Origin: Candidatus Latescibacterota bacterium
GTDB lineage: Bacteria > Latescibacterota > UBA2968
Direction: 5' to 3'
Length of the DNA stretch: 64,000 nt
Assembly: GCA_022821275.1 (NCBI GenBank)
Contig: JAJEDY010000004.1
Coordinates: forward strand, 1 to 64,000
In this document: positions 51,508 through 61,220 of the stretch, in pieces
Position numbering within the stretch: position 1 is the stretch's first letter
Layout of the letters: every line of letters begins with the position of its first letter
Program-made: the position numbers and the translations under genes
Notes under the pieces: generated by a model
What the model saw: only the letters and a program-made list of their open reading frames with translations
What the model was told of the DNA's origin: nothing
Database searches by the model: none

Positions 51508-53047
51508 GGGTGTTCCTCTGGTGATAGATGTCCAGCAGTTTTTCGGATAGGGATTCGATGAGGTGGCTGTGTTGTTCCGATGCGATGAGGTTCTGGCGTT
51601 CGTCTTCTGTGGGGTTGTCTTTTAAGTTGAAGAGGGCGTGGTGTTTTAATTTGCCTTCTGTAATGAGTTCTTGTCCGACGATCAGTTTCCAATCGCCATC
51701 TCGCAGCGAGAGCATGGGTCCCATGATGTAGTCGTCGTGGAGGACGAGGGGATGGGGTTCAAATTCGTCGTCTTTCAGGCCGGTGAGAAAGGGCGCGATG
51801 CTGGTGCTGTCTTCGGCAAATCCCGCGCGTGAGGGTGTTTCGATGCCGACGAGGTCTGCAATGGATAAGATGAGGTCGTTGAGTCCATACGTGATGTGGC
51901 TTGTGCGCCCGGGTGTCGCGTCGTTGCCGTCGCCGATGTTGCCCTGTTTCCAGAAGGCGATGGTGGGTACGCGATGGCCGCCTTCGTGGATGTGGGCTTT
52001 GCGACCGCGGTAGTAGCCGCTGGATTCCTTGCCCGCGTTTTCCGCGCCGTTGTCGCTGGAGAAGATGAAGAGGGTGTTGTCGATGAGTTTATGGCCCGGG
52101 TTGCGCGGGTCGTCGTGGGTTTCGAGGTAGGTGAGCAATTGGCCGACTGCGACATCGTTTTCGTATATGAAGTCGAGGCGTTCGGGCGTGTTGTGCTCGC
52201 AGCCGCCGACCTGGTCGCGCTGTTTGCCCCATTCGGTGCTTTCCCAGCCATTGGGGTCGTTGGTGGTTGCGTGTGGGCGCGAGAGTTCGCGCTTGCCGTT
52301 TTTGAAGTGTGCCTGTCCCGCGACGGGTACGCCGTTGAGGGCGTCGCACGGCGTGTGGGGCGTGTGATTGGAATTGGCGGCGTAGTAGAGGAAGAAGGGT
52401 TGTTGTTTTGTGTCGTCTGTGTCCAGATGATCATCGAGAAAGCCGACGGCGTGCTGGAAGTTCATCGGTCCGGTTTTGTACAGGTCGTAACCCGCGATGT
52501 CGTGAGGGCTTTTGCCGGTTGCGCCGATGCAGCGGCGGTTTTCGATCCAGCCCGCATTGGCAGAGGTTCCATGGCTTCGGTTGGTGATGAAGTGGTAGGC
52601 AAAGCCGTGTTCTTCAGGGCAGTCGGTCAGGGGTTGGCGCACGTCTGCGTCGTCCCATCCCTCGGCGGGTGAGCCGTCGGATTTTGTGTATGTCAGGCCC
52701 ACGTGCCATTTTCCCGAGATGCCCGTGCGATAGCCGGCTTCTTTGAGGATGGTGGCGAGTGTGGGGCGTTCTTTTTCTATGAGGGGCGGATAGTGGGGAC
52801 CAAAGGCGACTTTGTGTTTGAGTTGCGTGCGCCAGCAATAGCGTCCGGTGAGGAGGGCATAGCGCGTGGGGGTGCATACGGTTGACGGTGTGTGGGCATC
52901 GGTAAAGCGCACGCCCAGGCGCGCGAGGCGTTTTAGGCTGGGGGTGTGGAGTTGTTCGTCGTCGCGGTTGCCGGTCCAGTCCTGATACGCGCTGGTGTCG
53001 CCCGTGCCCATGTCATCGACGAGGAATATGATGATGTTGGGGTGCAT
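51485..53047 (-). CDS. Cys-type sulfatase
   Basis: A 520-aa type I sulfatase. FLVDDMGTGDTS supplies metal ligands, the formylglycine motif is C58-T-P-T-R62 followed by LLTGRYCWRTQL, with GKWHVG, FFLYYAANSNHTPH and FSSDNGAEN. Start at 53047 has AAGGAG 5 nt upstream; a 36-residue extension is excluded. It is 8 bp after the GH2 gene and overlaps the glycosidase. It probably desulfates a GH43/GH117 substrate. Confidence 0.94.
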   Translation of the reverse strand: MHPNIIIFLVDDMGTGDTSAYQDWTGNRDDEQLHTPSLKRLARLGVRFTDAHTPSTVCTPTRYALLTGRYCWRTQLKHKVAFGPHYPPLIEKERPTLATILKEAGYRTGISGKWHVGLTYTKSDGSPAEGWDDADVRQPLTDCPEEHGFAYHFITNRSHGTSANAGWIENRRCIGATGKSPHDIAGYDLYKTGPMNFQHAVGFLDDHLDTDDTKQQPFFLYYAANSNHTPHTPCDALNGVPVAGQAHFKNGKRELSRPHATTNDPNGWESTEWGKQRDQVGGCEHNTPERLDFIYENDVAVGQLLTYLETHDDPRNPGHKLIDNTLFIFSSDNGAENAGKESSGYYRGRKAHIHEGGHRVPTIAFWKQGNIGDGNDATPGRTSHITYGLNDLILSIADLVGIETPSRAGFAEDSTSIAPFLTGLKDDEFEPHPLVLHDDYIMGPMLSLRDGDWKLIVGQELITEGKLKHHALFNLKDNPTEDERQNLIASEQHSHLIESLSEKLLDIYHQRNTHAITLPR

Positions 53048-53055
53048 GTGTCTCC

Positions 53056-55290
53056 TTATTTCATGTCGAGGAGTTGGATGCTGAGATAAGAGGGTCTTTG
53101 AGAGGGTAAGAGGATGGCGCAGATTGTGTTTTTGCCAGGAGTCAGGACGTCGCATTCGTCGGGATGGAGCAGGGCGCAGGTTTCCGAGATAGGTGCGGTG
53201 TGTTGCCTGACGCGGAGGCTGCGGATGAGTTGGCCGTTGATGAAGATCTGGCAGTCGGCAGATGAGGTGACGTAGAATAGGGGTTTATCGAGGCGTTGAT
53301 TCAGGTCGATGGTGGTGCGGAGATAAATGGGGGCGTCCGATGTGGTTCCTTCTGTTGTGCCAAATGGGCCTTTGTCCGCGTTATAGGATGCATCGTCGAA
53401 GTGGGTTTGACACCAGTCGCCGCCGCAGTTTGGCAGGTTGGCGCGGGGCGAGGTGTGTATGGCGGGGAGAGGGGATACGTCGCCCGTGCTGTATCGCCAT
53501 TCGGTGCGGGGACCGATGATGGTTTCAAATTGCGGGGGATCCCAGAGTGTGGCGTGGATGTTGCCGAGTTCGTCGGGGGCGATTTTGGAGATTTTGCGGT
53601 CGTAGGTGAGCCAGCCGTTGAGTTCGTGTTCGACGTCGGTGATCTGGGTATATACGATGCCGTTGAGGGGCGTGAGGCCGACCATTGCGCGGAGGTTTTC
53701 GATCCAGAAGCGATAGTCGTCTTCCATCGCTTGAGGCGTCGGATATGTGGGGCGGGTGATGTCGTTGATGTGGTCGATGTGTTCGGATGGTTCTTCGTGG
53801 TCGTACCAGGTGTGTCCCGGGATGCAGAGGTTGAATCCGCCCGCTTCGCCGAGGAGGACGATGCGGTCATTGGCGCTTTGTTGTTGCGCTGTGGCCGGGT
53901 AGAAGGTGTAGTCGTGTATATCGCAGATGTCGCCCGTGCCCATGTCGGCCCAGCCACTGGCACTGGTGACGAGGCGCGAGGGGTCGCGTTGTGCGACGTG
54001 GTCTGTGAGGCGTTCGGTGTCGTGTTGGCCCCAGCCTTCGTTGAAGATGATCCACTGGACAACACTGGGATGGTTGTGCAGCCAGTCCATGATGTTGTCA
54101 AATTCGGTTTGCCATTGTTGTGCGGCTTCGGGGGTGACGTTTTGTCCGAATTTGGGCATGCAGACCATGTCTTGCCAGACCAATAGGCCGAGCCGGTCGC
54201 AGTGATAGTACCAGCGGTCGGGATGGGTTTTGACGTGTACGCGCACCATGTTGCAGGCGATTTGTTTCAGGTACTGGAGGTCGAAGAGGATGGCTTCGTC
54301 AGATGGCGGGGTGAGGATGCCGTCGGGCCAATAGCCCTGGTCCAGGGGACCGAGCTGAAAGATGGGTTTGTCGTTGAGGTGAAAGCGTTTGATGCCGTTT
54401 TCGTCTTCGCCGATAGCTATTTTTCGCATGCCAAAGTAGCTGTCAATGGTGTCGATGGTCTCGCCGTTGTGCTGTACTCTGACTTTGAGGTCGTAGAGGA
54501 AGGGGTGGTCTGGATGCCAGAGTTTTGCGTTTGGGATGTCGAGAGAGATGGTGTGGCCGGCCCGTCCGGTTGTTTCGGCTATTTGCTGGTTGCCGTCATA
54601 GGCGATTGTTTGAATTTGGCAATTCTCTAAGTTTTCGCCTGAGACAACAATATTTAGTTTTTCGTTGTCTATGTCGGGTGTGAGACGAAGGGTGCGGATG
54701 GATTGCTCTGGTACGGCTTCGAGCCAGACGGTTTGCCAGATGCCGCCGGTGGGTTGATACCGAAATCCCTGGCGGTTTTCCGGCATGATTTGTTTGCCAA
54801 GGGCCTGCGGCTGTTGCTCGGTGGCGTCCCAGCAGGAGACGATGAGTTCGTTCGTGCCGTCTGTTAAATGGTCGGTGATGTCAAAGGTGAAGGGGTCGTA
54901 TCCGCCTCGGTGTTGTCCCGCTTTTTCGCCGTTGATATAGACGCTGGTTTCCCAGTCGGATGCCTGGAAATGGAGGAGTACGCGTTTGCCCGCCCATGCG
55001 TCGGGGACGGTAATATTTCGGCGATACCAGAGACGCTGGTTCGGGCGGAGGATTTCCATGATGCCCGAGAGAGGGGCGTCGATGGCAAAGGGGACGAGGA
55101 TTTGACCCTGCCAGGCAGTAGGTGCGCTGGTGGTGCCGATGGGTTCGAGGGCGTAGTCCCACAAGCCGTTGAGGTTTTGCCATTGTTGGCGCACCATTTG
55201 AGGGCGCGGGTGTTCTGGCAGGGCGTTGTCGGGGGAGACGTTTTCCGCAAAAGGCGTTGAGATGTGTTTGGTCACGGGGGTCCAGGTCAT
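53056..55290 (-). CDS. GH2 family beta-galactosidase/glucuronidase-type enzyme
   Basis: A 744-aa glycoside hydrolase with sugar-binding, immunoglobulin and TIM-barrel domains in order. The acid/base Glu418 is in VQWIIFNEGWGQ and the nucleophile Glu482 is in VLLGEAGGF. The N-terminal LRPNQRLWYRR and GGYDPFTFDITDHL are GH2 signatures. A C-terminal domain with LPSQRPSYLSIQLL follows. No secretion signal. It is 3 bp from the PhyH-HEAT gene. Substrate cannot be given. Confidence 0.93.
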   Translation of the reverse strand: MTWTPVTKHISTPFAENVSPDNALPEHPRPQMVRQQWQNLNGLWDYALEPIGTTSAPTAWQGQILVPFAIDAPLSGIMEILRPNQRLWYRRNITVPDAWAGKRVLLHFQASDWETSVYINGEKAGQHRGGYDPFTFDITDHLTDGTNELIVSCWDATEQQPQALGKQIMPENRQGFRYQPTGGIWQTVWLEAVPEQSIRTLRLTPDIDNEKLNIVVSGENLENCQIQTIAYDGNQQIAETTGRAGHTISLDIPNAKLWHPDHPFLYDLKVRVQHNGETIDTIDSYFGMRKIAIGEDENGIKRFHLNDKPIFQLGPLDQGYWPDGILTPPSDEAILFDLQYLKQIACNMVRVHVKTHPDRWYYHCDRLGLLVWQDMVCMPKFGQNVTPEAAQQWQTEFDNIMDWLHNHPSVVQWIIFNEGWGQHDTERLTDHVAQRDPSRLVTSASGWADMGTGDICDIHDYTFYPATAQQQSANDRIVLLGEAGGFNLCIPGHTWYDHEEPSEHIDHINDITRPTYPTPQAMEDDYRFWIENLRAMVGLTPLNGIVYTQITDVEHELNGWLTYDRKISKIAPDELGNIHATLWDPPQFETIIGPRTEWRYSTGDVSPLPAIHTSPRANLPNCGGDWCQTHFDDASYNADKGPFGTTEGTTSDAPIYLRTTIDLNQRLDKPLFYVTSSADCQIFINGQLIRSLRVRQHTAPISETCALLHPDECDVLTPGKNTICAILLPSQRPSYLSIQLLDMK

Positions 55291-55293
55291 CTC

Positions 55294-56703
55294 TTAAGCT
55301 ACCTTTTTGGGTCTTCTTTGTGTCTGACCTCTGGGTTCGCTGTCCCAGCGCAGTGCCTGGAGGCGATGCATGGCGGCTCTGAGTGCTTCGGGCGTGCCGA
55401 TGCGATAGAGGCCGTGTACGGCGAATCCGCGGACGTAGTGGTTGCCGTCGCGCATGGCATCTGCCAATTCGGGAATGGCTTCTTCGGCATAGATGCCCAA
55501 TCGCGCGAGGGAGAGGGCGGCGTTGCGTCGCACAAAGTCGCTTTCATCCGTGGATAGGATGTCGGCGAGCGGGCGCACGGCTTCCGTGGTGTTCTGACTG
55601 GTGGTGCCCAGGGATTCTGCGGCATGTGCGCGTGTGTCTTCGTCGGTGTCCTGCAATAGGGCGATGAGGTCGGGTGTGGCTGATCTGGCACGCAAGCCCA
55701 GGTCGCCGAGTACATCGACTGCGCGCATGCGGATTTTTGGATCCGGATTTTTGGTGAGTTCGAGCAGTGCGGGTACGGCAGCTTCGCCGACGTTTGTGAA
55801 CCCGTATCCAGCGTTTCGAGACGGGTTCTCATCTTCCGTGTCTTTGAGTGCGTTGATCATGGCGGGAATCGCTTTTTCGCCCTGTAATCCGAGGGTGTAG
55901 GATGCGTTGAGCGCGGCGGCTTCGTCGGGATTGGCGAGTTGTTCGCTCAGGGTTTCGATTGATGTCCCATTGCTCGCGTGTTCGGGTGATTTGCCCAGGT
56001 GCCAGTTCCACATGGCCTGCCATGTCGGTTCTTGTGGATCGTCGGATGCGGCCCAGGTTTCATCGCTGTGATCCCATGTCGGTTCGGTAGGCTCCGTCAT
56101 GCGCGTGAACAGGAATTTAACCATGTGGCGCGTGATGTCTGTGAAGTTGGCTTCTTTTTTGTGCAGGATGTCGTAGTGGATGAGTGCGACGGTGCCCGCG
56201 GGTCCCGCTGTGAAGAGGTGTTCTCCTTCCTGGTCGCGGGCGGTGATGTACTGCGATCTGGGGGTTACGCTGGTCGGTCCCATTTCGCGGGGTGTGTCCT
56301 GGGGGTAATACATCGCCATCATCCAGCGACAGTGGTGGTGACGGCGGTTTTGATCGGCGCAGAACCGGCTGTTGTGCAAGCTGTCTTTGTGCATGGTGCG
56401 CGCATCGCTGCCCGGGCGGCTTTCGTGGACGTGGCGGTGCAGGTGCAAATAATAATCGGGTCCGAGAATGCTGGAAAATGCGCCGTGAACGATGGGGTGA
56501 TCCCATACGTCTTGCAGTTCTGGTACGGCGGGGAGGAGGTTGTTGCCGGGATTTCTGCCGCTGTTTTTTTCAAAGGATTCATCGATGCGTTTATAGACTT
56601 TTTCGTGAAATCCCTCCGGGAAGTCGGGGTGGAGGATCAGATATCCGTCGCGGATGAATTGTTGCATTTGCGCGTCGGTCAATAAGACGGGTTTGTCTGC
56701 CAT
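55294..56703 (-). CDS. Phytanoyl-CoA dioxygenase-like domain fused to HEAT repeats
   Basis: A 469-aa fusion. The N-terminal PhyH domain (about 1-240) is an Fe(II)/2-oxoglutarate oxygenase with HxD at H105-x-D107 (MHKD) and a distal His in ALIHYDILHKKE. The rest (about 255-455) is a run of HEAT/PBS-lyase-like repeats, for example AVPALLELTKNPDPKIRMRA and ATPDLIALLQDTDEDTRAHA. HEAT repeats normally bind proteins. The fusion may target the oxygenase to a partner. It lies between GH2 and another PhyH gene in a glycan operon. Confidence 0.88.
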   Translation of the reverse strand: MADKPVLLTDAQMQQFIRDGYLILHPDFPEGFHEKVYKRIDESFEKNSGRNPGNNLLPAVPELQDVWDHPIVHGAFSSILGPDYYLHLHRHVHESRPGSDARTMHKDSLHNSRFCADQNRRHHHCRWMMAMYYPQDTPREMGPTSVTPRSQYITARDQEGEHLFTAGPAGTVALIHYDILHKKEANFTDITRHMVKFLFTRMTEPTEPTWDHSDETWAASDDPQEPTWQAMWNWHLGKSPEHASNGTSIETLSEQLANPDEAAALNASYTLGLQGEKAIPAMINALKDTEDENPSRNAGYGFTNVGEAAVPALLELTKNPDPKIRMRAVDVLGDLGLRARSATPDLIALLQDTDEDTRAHAAESLGTTSQNTTEAVRPLADILSTDESDFVRRNAALSLARLGIYAEEAIPELADAMRDGNHYVRGFAVHGLYRIGTPEALRAAMHRLQALRWDSEPRGQTQRRPKKVA

Positions 56704-56796
56704 GTTGGGTTCCTTTTTGGTGTTATGGGTGGTTGGATATATAAATATTTCATAATACCTCTATTTAATCAAGGACATTTTGTTTATGATCGCATG

Positions 56797-57579
56797 CTAC
56801 AATTGCAACGCGATACTGCCCTGATTTTTCTCATTGAACCTGTCCATGTAATCCCTGCGTTCAAAGAACTGGCTGGTGTCGTAGAGAAAGGCGTATTTGC
56901 CGTTCCGGTCACAGCCGGTTTCGAGTGCGACGCGGTTGATTTCGGCGATGTTGGGATAGGAGGGCCAGAGGATGCCTTCTTCGCAGTAGGAGGTGTCGAT
57001 AAAGTAGCGTTTGTAAATGCCGCCGCCGGGTTTGGGTCGGCGGGCGTGTTGCAGGGCGGAGTGGACGATGATGATGGAGCCGGGGGCCAGGTTGTCGATG
57101 GTGCGCGAGCCGGGCAGGTCTTCGAATTGAAATTGGCGAAAGGCATCGTTGGCCATGACTTTTTTGTGGGTGCTGGGCATGACGAGGAGGTCGCCCACTT
57201 CGCCGTTCAGGCCGTCCATGTACATGAATACGTGGACCATGAGATGCGAGCGATTTGTGTGGGGGAGTTGTGCATAATCTTGATGCCACGCTACCCCGCG
57301 TTCTCCGGGCAGTTGCCAACGGGCGTGGATGTGGTGATGGACGAATTTTTTGCCTTTCATCAGATCGGCTACGCGATCTACAACACCGGGTTCAGATGTG
57401 AGCAGGCCGAGTTCTGGATACGCCATGAGCATGGGGCGTTCACCTTTTTCGCGGTCGATCATGAGTTGATCGACATCGGCTTTGATGCGCTCGTTGAGGT
57501 CGTGGTCGAAGAGTCCTTCAAATACGAGGTATCCCTCTTCGTCGAATTGGGCGATTTCGTCGGGTGTGAGGTGGTTCAT
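56797..57579 (-). CDS. Phytanoyl-CoA dioxygenase family protein
   Basis: A 260-aa Fe(II)/2-oxoglutarate oxygenase. The HxD ligands are H99 and D101 (VAWHQDYAQ), the distal His is in VHSALQHARRPKPGG, and the start is the usual LTPDEIAQFDEEGYLVFEG. Members hydroxylate a range of substrates, and many in such genomes have no known substrate. It overlaps the sulfatase by four bases and lies 93 bp before the PhyH-HEAT gene. Confidence 0.92.
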   Translation of the reverse strand: MNHLTPDEIAQFDEEGYLVFEGLFDHDLNERIKADVDQLMIDREKGERPMLMAYPELGLLTSEPGVVDRVADLMKGKKFVHHHIHARWQLPGERGVAWHQDYAQLPHTNRSHLMVHVFMYMDGLNGEVGDLLVMPSTHKKVMANDAFRQFQFEDLPGSRTIDNLAPGSIIIVHSALQHARRPKPGGGIYKRYFIDTSYCEEGILWPSYPNIAEINRVALETGCDRNGKYAFLYDTSQFFERRDYMDRFNEKNQGSIALQL

Positions 57580-59066
57580 GAGTTTCCCTCCAAATAGGCG
57601 TGAGCCAGATGCATATCGGGGTTGCCGTGGGCAAAATTGCCGTCGCAGGCTCTGAGGAGTTGGCGTGCGAGTTGATCGACTTTGTCGGGATATTCGGCGG
57701 CGAGGTCGTTTTCCTCCCGGTAGTCGTCCAGGACGTTGTAGAGTTGGAAGCCGTTGGTTTTGTTGATGTGGCGCAATTTCCAGCCTTCGGCTGTGGTGAG
57801 CGCGGGACCGAGGCGCGAGGAAAAGACGACGGGTGCGTGGGGGCGTTGCTCATTGCCCAGGAGGGTGGGCAAGAAGGATTCGCCATCTTTCCCGTCAGGT
57901 GTTTCCTGCCCTGTGAGATCGGATAGTGTGGGCATAAAATCGTAATTGGCGATCATGTGATCGGTTGTGCCGGGGGAGATGTGACCGGGCCAGCGCGCGA
58001 TGTAGGGAAGGCGGGTGCCGCCTTCCCAGCTCGTCCATTTGAGGCCGGCCATGCCGTCGTTGCCATTGAAGATGTCGCCGCTTTGTTCTGTTGTGTGTCG
58101 GGTGGTGATGTCGTCATAGCGGATGCCGTCGAGGTTTTGTCTTTTGACGGTGCGGCCTTGTTGTGCGGCGTAGATTTCGTGGCCGTTGTCAGAGCTGAAG
58201 AAGACGATGGTGTTGTCGGCAATGCCGAGCGCGTCGAGTTCGTCGAGGATGATGCCGACGGTGTCGTCGAGGCGAAGAATCATGGATGCGTATTCTTTTT
58301 CAAAGCCGGTGAGTTCTGACGCGTCTTTTACGCCCGGGTGAATTTCGGGAACGGAGATGGGACCGTGGGGCAGTTGTGAAGGGTGGAAGAGGAAGAAGGG
58401 TTGGTGGCGATGTTTGCGGAGGAAATCGACGATTTTGTCGTTGAAGAGGTCTTGAGAATAGGTGACTTTCCCGGTCATGTCGTGGCGGATGGCCGCGTTT
58501 TCCGGAGATTCTGAACCGGGGTGGTTGCCGCAGTCGGGATGGGTGTTGCCGGGTATTTCGACGATGTCGCCATTCTCAAAGAGGAATGGGGGATAGAAGC
58601 CGTGGCAGAGTTGATGGTCGTAGAAGCCGTAGTGGTAATCCCAGCCGTGCCTGCGAATGCGTTCAGGTGTTGTGGCAAAGCCCCATTCGAGTTTGCCAAT
58701 TTGTCCCGTGACATAGCCAGCGCGTTGCGCGATTTGCGCGAGAAAGACTTCGTCGGGGCGTTCTTGAAGGCCGGTGTTGTTGATGAGTTCGGCAATGTGT
58801 TCAAAGGTCATCGTGCCTTCGGCCATGGGGCGGTAGAGACCGCCTCTGGTGAAGGTCCATCGGCCCGCGTGTGCGTCGTGGTAGCCGGTCATGAGGCTGG
58901 CGCGCGCCGGGGCGCAAAAGATGCAGCCATAGGCGCGGGTGAATTGCAGGCCTTCGCGGGCGAGGCGGTCGATATTGGGGGTTTGAAAGTGTTTCTGGCC
59001 GTAGCAGGAGAGCATGCCGCGGCCGAGGTCGTCGCCGTAGATGTAGATGATGTTGGGATTGGACAT
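57576..59066 (-). CDS. Cys-type sulfatase
   Basis: A 496-aa type I sulfatase. The formylglycine site is C51-A-P-A-R55 (FCAPARASLMTGYHD). Metal ligands are in IYGDDLGRG, and FFSSDNGHE is the second. The N-terminus MSNPNIIYIYGDDLG is like that of the sulfatase at 38245, but GYHDAHAGRW marks a different subfamily. It overlaps PhyH by 4 bp and follows a Gfo/Idh/MocA gene by 11 bp. Confidence 0.93.
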   Translation of the reverse strand: MSNPNIIYIYGDDLGRGMLSCYGQKHFQTPNIDRLAREGLQFTRAYGCIFCAPARASLMTGYHDAHAGRWTFTRGGLYRPMAEGTMTFEHIAELINNTGLQERPDEVFLAQIAQRAGYVTGQIGKLEWGFATTPERIRRHGWDYHYGFYDHQLCHGFYPPFLFENGDIVEIPGNTHPDCGNHPGSESPENAAIRHDMTGKVTYSQDLFNDKIVDFLRKHRHQPFFLFHPSQLPHGPISVPEIHPGVKDASELTGFEKEYASMILRLDDTVGIILDELDALGIADNTIVFFSSDNGHEIYAAQQGRTVKRQNLDGIRYDDITTRHTTEQSGDIFNGNDGMAGLKWTSWEGGTRLPYIARWPGHISPGTTDHMIANYDFMPTLSDLTGQETPDGKDGESFLPTLLGNEQRPHAPVVFSSRLGPALTTAEGWKLRHINKTNGFQLYNVLDDYREENDLAAEYPDKVDQLARQLLRACDGNFAHGNPDMHLAHAYLEGNS

Positions 59067-59077
59067 GGAAGTTCCTT

Positions 59078-60127
59078 TTATAGTTCGGTTACGTCGATGG
59101 CCCTGCGCTGTGTGGTTGCCTGGTGCGCGGCGTGGATGAGCGAGAGGTTGTGCCGGGCGTGTTCGGCGGTGATTGGGGGCGGTTTGCTTTCTGCGAGTGC
59201 TTTGAAGGTGGCTGCAAAATAGTTGGCGTGTCCAGCGCGGGACAGGGCGTCATTGTCGAGGCCGTGGTCGAGGTCAACGGGTCGCCATCTGCGGTCGGCT
59301 TTGTCGAGGTAGCGGAGTTCGCGCCCGCGTCCGACAATGCGGATGCCGTGCGTGCGGGTATAGACTTCGCATGTGCTCTGGTCGCCGCCGGGCATGCCCC
59401 AGGATGTAGAGACGGTGGAGATTGCGCCGTTTTCGTGTTCAAAGAGGAGGAAGGCGACGTCATCGACATCAAAGTCAAAGAATTTGGTCTGTACGCGGGC
59501 TTCGACGTAGCGCACGGGTGAGCCGATCATGGTTTCGATGAGGTAAATTTCGTGGTAGGCGCTGTCGCCGATGCAGCCGCCGCCGGCTGCTCTGGATGCA
59601 CGCCAGACGCTGTTGGGGTCGGCCTGGTCTTCTGTTTTGCCAAAGAGAGAGAGGGCGCGGCCCGTTTGGGGGATGCCCGTGTTTTCTCGGCGCAATAGCC
59701 GGAGGGCTTCTGCGGTGCCGGGCGTGTAGAGGAAGTTGTGTATAATGCCGTAGGGAACGCTGTATTTTTTTACGGCGTCGAGGAGTTGATCGGCTTCTTC
59801 GAGGGATGTTGCCATGGGTTTTTCCGAGATGATGGCGACGCCCGCTTGCGCGGCTTCGATGACGTGTTCGGCGTGCAGGTGATGGGGGGTTGCGATGATG
59901 ACGGCGTCGAGTTCGGCGCGGGCGAGCATGTGGCGATGGTCTTCGTAGCGTTGTTCTGATACGATGTCTGCGGCTGTGCCAACGCGGTTTCTGTTTTCGG
60001 GGATGGGGTCGGCTATTGCCGAGATGGTTACGAGGTTGGGGATGTCGAGCAGGCCCTGGAGGTGTGATTTTTGGACGATGCCGCCGCAGCCGATCAGGCC
60101 CAGGCGGATGTTTTGTTCACGGGGCAT
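59078..60127 (-). CDS. Gfo/Idh/MocA family oxidoreductase
   Basis: A 349-aa NAD(P)-dependent dehydrogenase with the Rossmann start LGLIGCGGIVQKSHLQGL and EKPMATSLEEAD in the EKP position. The start at 60127 has AAAGGA about 10 nt upstream. The gene overlaps the flavin monooxygenase stop by 11 bp. It resembles the gene at 5842 only in family features, so it is a paralogue in a different operon. Confidence 0.9.
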   Translation of the reverse strand: MPREQNIRLGLIGCGGIVQKSHLQGLLDIPNLVTISAIADPIPENRNRVGTAADIVSEQRYEDHRHMLARAELDAVIIATPHHLHAEHVIEAAQAGVAIISEKPMATSLEEADQLLDAVKKYSVPYGIIHNFLYTPGTAEALRLLRRENTGIPQTGRALSLFGKTEDQADPNSVWRASRAAGGGCIGDSAYHEIYLIETMIGSPVRYVEARVQTKFFDFDVDDVAFLLFEHENGAISTVSTSWGMPGGDQSTCEVYTRTHGIRIVGRGRELRYLDKADRRWRPVDLDHGLDNDALSRAGHANYFAATFKALAESKPPPITAEHARHNLSLIHAAHQATTQRRAIDVTEL

Positions 60128-61220
60128 TGCGATGGTTCCTTTCTGCGATTTTCTGCGCGATGTATTCCGCGTCGCGTCCCACGCCACGCAAGAGATGTGA
60201 TCCGACGGTGTGTTGAAATTTCAAGCCGACGAAGAACAAGCCGGGGATGCAGACGCCGCGTTTGTGAATAGGTCCGTTTTTGTCAAATGCGGATTCGAGG
60301 TGATGTACGCGGATAAATTTGTAGTCGGGTCTAAAGCCTGTACACCATAAGACGGTCAGGTTTTTCAGGCTGACAATTTTGCCGTCGGCACAGATGATTC
60401 CGCGGTGGTCGGCATCTGTTACGCGACCGACCCGTTGTACGCCGTGGTGTTTTGAAAGCCAACGCGGCGATGGGGCCATGGCGGGGTCGCCTCCCTGCCA
60501 TTGGTGCATAATACGCCGTCCGATCAGGGTTTGTCTCTGGATTTCAAATATTGGGAGCATGCGGGAGAATACGCCGATGGGGATGCCCAGAATTGACCAG
60601 GGGACGACGCCGTTGCCGCTGAGTGCAAATGAGAGGGTTTCAAAACGATCCGATTGTGCCAGGTCCAGGCAGATTTGAACGCCGCTGCTTCCGCTGCCGA
60701 CGATGAGGATGTTTGCGGTTGTGATCTGGTCGGGGTTTCGATAGGCCGATGAGTGTAGCTGAGGAGTTGATTGCGGCAGTTTTTTCGCGGCGTCTGGTAT
60801 AAAGGGTTGGGCTGCATGCCCGGTGCAGATGGCGACGTTGGTTGTTTGATAGGTTTTGGTGTCTGTATGGACGTTCCAGGTTCCTTCTCCTTCGGCGACT
60901 TGCGTGACGGTGACGCCTTCTTTTATTGGCGGGTTGACCATCTGGCGATACGCGCAAAAATAGTCGAGTGCTTCTTCGCGCGTGGCAGTGTCGTACCAGG
61001 CTTTGTGCGGTGCAAATGGTTTTTGCACGCCGGGCAAGGTGTTCATCCAATTGGCGGTGTTCATCCGGAAGCTGTCCCAGCAGTTGTGCCACGCAGAGAA
61101 CGCCCGGTCGCGTTCCAATACGAGGTGCTCGATCCCGCGTTGTTGTAAGTAATAACTCAGTGTTATGCCGGCCTGCCCACCGCCAATAACGATGGTGTTC
61201 ATGATATGGTCTTTACGCAT
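60117..61220 (-). CDS. Flavin-containing monooxygenase-like protein
   Basis: A 367-aa class B flavoprotein. The FAD site is TIVIGGGQAGITLSYYL and the second (NADPH) nucleotide site ILIVGSGSSGVQICLDL. TVLWCTGFRPDY is the third conserved segment. It would oxygenate small organic substrates. AGGG lies 7 nt before the ATG at 61220; a second ATG at 61202 would start at MNTIVIGGG. It heads the second nine-gene operon. Confidence 0.9.
   Translation of the reverse strand: MRKDHIMNTIVIGGGQAGITLSYYLQQRGIEHLVLERDRAFSAWHNCWDSFRMNTANWMNTLPGVQKPFAPHKAWYDTATREEALDYFCAYRQMVNPPIKEGVTVTQVAEGEGTWNVHTDTKTYQTTNVAICTGHAAQPFIPDAAKKLPQSTPQLHSSAYRNPDQITTANILIVGSGSSGVQICLDLAQSDRFETLSFALSGNGVVPWSILGIPIGVFSRMLPIFEIQRQTLIGRRIMHQWQGGDPAMAPSPRWLSKHHGVQRVGRVTDADHRGIICADGKIVSLKNLTVLWCTGFRPDYKFIRVHHLESAFDKNGPIHKRGVCIPGLFFVGLKFQHTVGSHLLRGVGRDAEYIAQKIAERNHRNAP

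Noticed and set aside
50447-51692. Two long minus-strand frames (276 and 298 codons) over the GH43/GH117-like gene
   Set aside because: They are Arg/Pro- or Thr/Ser-rich out-of-frame readings of the real gene.
51896-54186. Plus-strand frames of 258 and 296 codons opposite the sulfatase and GH2 genes
   Set aside because: Val/Gly/Ala-rich shadows with no domain.
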